Position numbers and translations under genes: made by a program
Shown: one piece after another, positions 22,564 to 23,194 of the stretch
Numbering within the stretch: the first letter of the stretch is position 1
Layout: every line of letters starts with the position of its first letter
Assembly (NCBI RefSeq): GCF_000611645.1
Contig: NW_014013000.1
Location: forward strand, 1-23,194
Length of the DNA: 23,194 bases
Source of the DNA: Monoraphidium neglectum
Taxonomy: Eukaryota; Chlorophyta; Chlorophyceae; Sphaeropleales; Selenastraceae
Reading direction: 5' to 3'
Notes under the pieces: generated by a model
Seen by the model: only the letters and a program-made list of their open reading frames with translations
What the model was told of the DNA's origin: nothing
Databases searched by the model: none

Positions 22564-22935
22564 GTGCTGCTGCTGGTGCTGCTGTTGCTGCTGCGGCTGG
22601 CTTTCCGCGGGGTGCTCTACTGGGTGGGGCACTGCCTCCGCACCCGCTGCAGCGCCAAAGATGAAAGCCGAGGGCAGCCCGGAAAACGGGCTCATGTGCG
22701 GGCCGTGCGTGCGCAGCAGGCCGCCCAGCAGCTGCTGTGGCGGTGCCGTTGTGCTACCGTGCGTATCAGCTGCATCCGGTGGGTGTCCGAACAGCGCTGA
22801 CATTGCTCGCGCCGCGTCGCCGCTGTCCGGGCCCCACATGAATGCGTCCGACAGCAACGCTTCGAATTCGGCGTGACCATCGAATTCGTCGAGAATCTCT
22901 GAATCCTCAGCGTGGTGCATCCTGCTGTCCGCCAT
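19923..22935 (-). CDS. bZIP-like putative transcription factor, diverged paralog C
   Basis: Exons 22935-22306, 21857-21432, 21066-20996, 20738-20450 and 20120-19923; 537 residues, phases consistent. In order: acidic N-terminal extension; F32-x-W34 ... A44-M45-x2-L48-F49 motif; Gln/His repeats; Pro-rich stretch; R157-G158-R159-P160, a true AT-hook core; basic region with S170 at the invariant Asn position and R178 at the Arg; zipper d positions L188, K195, L202, L209, L216, N223. A poly-Gln run (eight Gln) sits in exon 2. The C-terminal region aligns with A and B through I-T-S-N-L|E-T-G-E, R-P-E-Q-H-A-R-I-A-A-A-M, A-L-H-A-N-L and E-D-R-V-W...A-W-A-L-K-L-M. Compared with A and B there is no intron between basic region and zipper, there is one inside the zipper (after ENQALQ) and one before E-T-G-E, and the micro-exon is joined to the last exon. 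The start is ATG at 22935. Likely the older or faster-evolving copy; targets unknown. Confidence 0.75.
21980..22032 (+). repeat. GGGTG-type minisatellite with ten GGG runs, G-quadruplex candidate
   Basis: Fifty-three bases with ten separate GGG runs spaced by 1-5 bases on the plus strand, in intron 1 of gene C. The gene is on the minus strand, so the pre-mRNA copy is C-rich and any quadruplex would form on the template strand. Confidence 0.85.
22167..22222 (+). repeat. (CA)n / CACCCA-rich repeat in intron 1 of gene C
   Basis: CACCCA units leading into nine or ten uninterrupted CA units. It shares the intron with the GGG minisatellite. Confidence 0.85.
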
Positions 22936-23194
22936 CACTGTGATGGTGGCACTCTAGGCGATCTGGCCAACGCAGATTGCCGTACACATGTTGAAAGCAT
23001 TTATCATGAGCCATCAGACCTCTGACATCCCCAAGCGCGTATTGCGGGACGAGAAGCAGGGCGCTAGGCTGGTGACGCAGTGACGGTGACGTTCGGGCAA
23101 CTTCATCTGGAGCTTCAGCAGCACGGTGTTTGCTGTAGCAGTGCATCCTCTGTTAGCTGCAGCCCTTGATCCACCCCACAATCACACCCACTGA
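22936..23194. other. Upstream region of paralog C
   Basis: 259 bases to the window end, upstream of the gene C ATG. It should hold its 5' UTR and part of its promoter. No clear TATA motif and no coding region seen. Confidence 0.45.

Overview
The window looks like nuclear DNA of a green alga, most likely a chlorophycean. The evidence is very high GC, genes split by many short introns with GTGAGG/GTGCGC/GTGGGC-type donors and CAG acceptors, TGTAA polyadenylation-type signals, long (GT)n and (CTG)n tracts, and a nuclear copy of the plastid cytochrome c assembly gene CCS1 with a transit peptide. All exon models were built by eye, from splice sites, reading-frame phase and remembered family features. 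No search was run. The assembly has a 485-base run of N at 10521-11005.

Layout: (1) 1-1656, plus strand: 3' part of a gene for a Gln-rich coiled-coil, Ala/Pro-rich protein ending in a Cys-containing beta-type domain of the kind seen in algal wall or secreted proteins. (2) 3056-5023, plus: four-exon gene with two degenerate EF-hand-like segments, carrying a long CTG tract in an intron. (3) 5687-9271, minus: seven-exon CCS1 (ResB family), convergent with (2). (4) 9517-11987, plus: five-exon SAM-dependent O-methyltransferase of the caffeoyl-CoA O-methyltransferase type with a probable transit peptide. It is divergent from CCS1 across only 245 bases.

(5) 13157-22935, minus: the most interesting part, three consecutive paralogous genes in the same orientation (called A, B and C here). 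Each encodes, in order, a short N-terminal F-x-W ... A-M-x2-L-F motif, an RGR-P AT-hook-like patch, a bZIP-like basic region with the exact bZIP spacing but with the invariant Asn replaced (Ala in A and B, Ser in C), a leucine zipper with shared polar d positions, and a shared C-terminal region of about 250 residues that I cannot assign to a named domain. A and B have the same five-exon structure, including a 20-nt micro-exon, and near-identical patches. C is more diverged, has shifted introns and has fused the micro-exon to the last exon.

The non-bZIP genes have separate roles: possible wall protein, possible ciliary or Ca-related protein, plastid c-type cytochrome assembly, plastid methylation. 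I see no pathway linking them to the bZIP-like cluster. The cluster looks like a lineage-specific expansion of putative transcription regulators. Intergenic stretches hold no further gene I can support.
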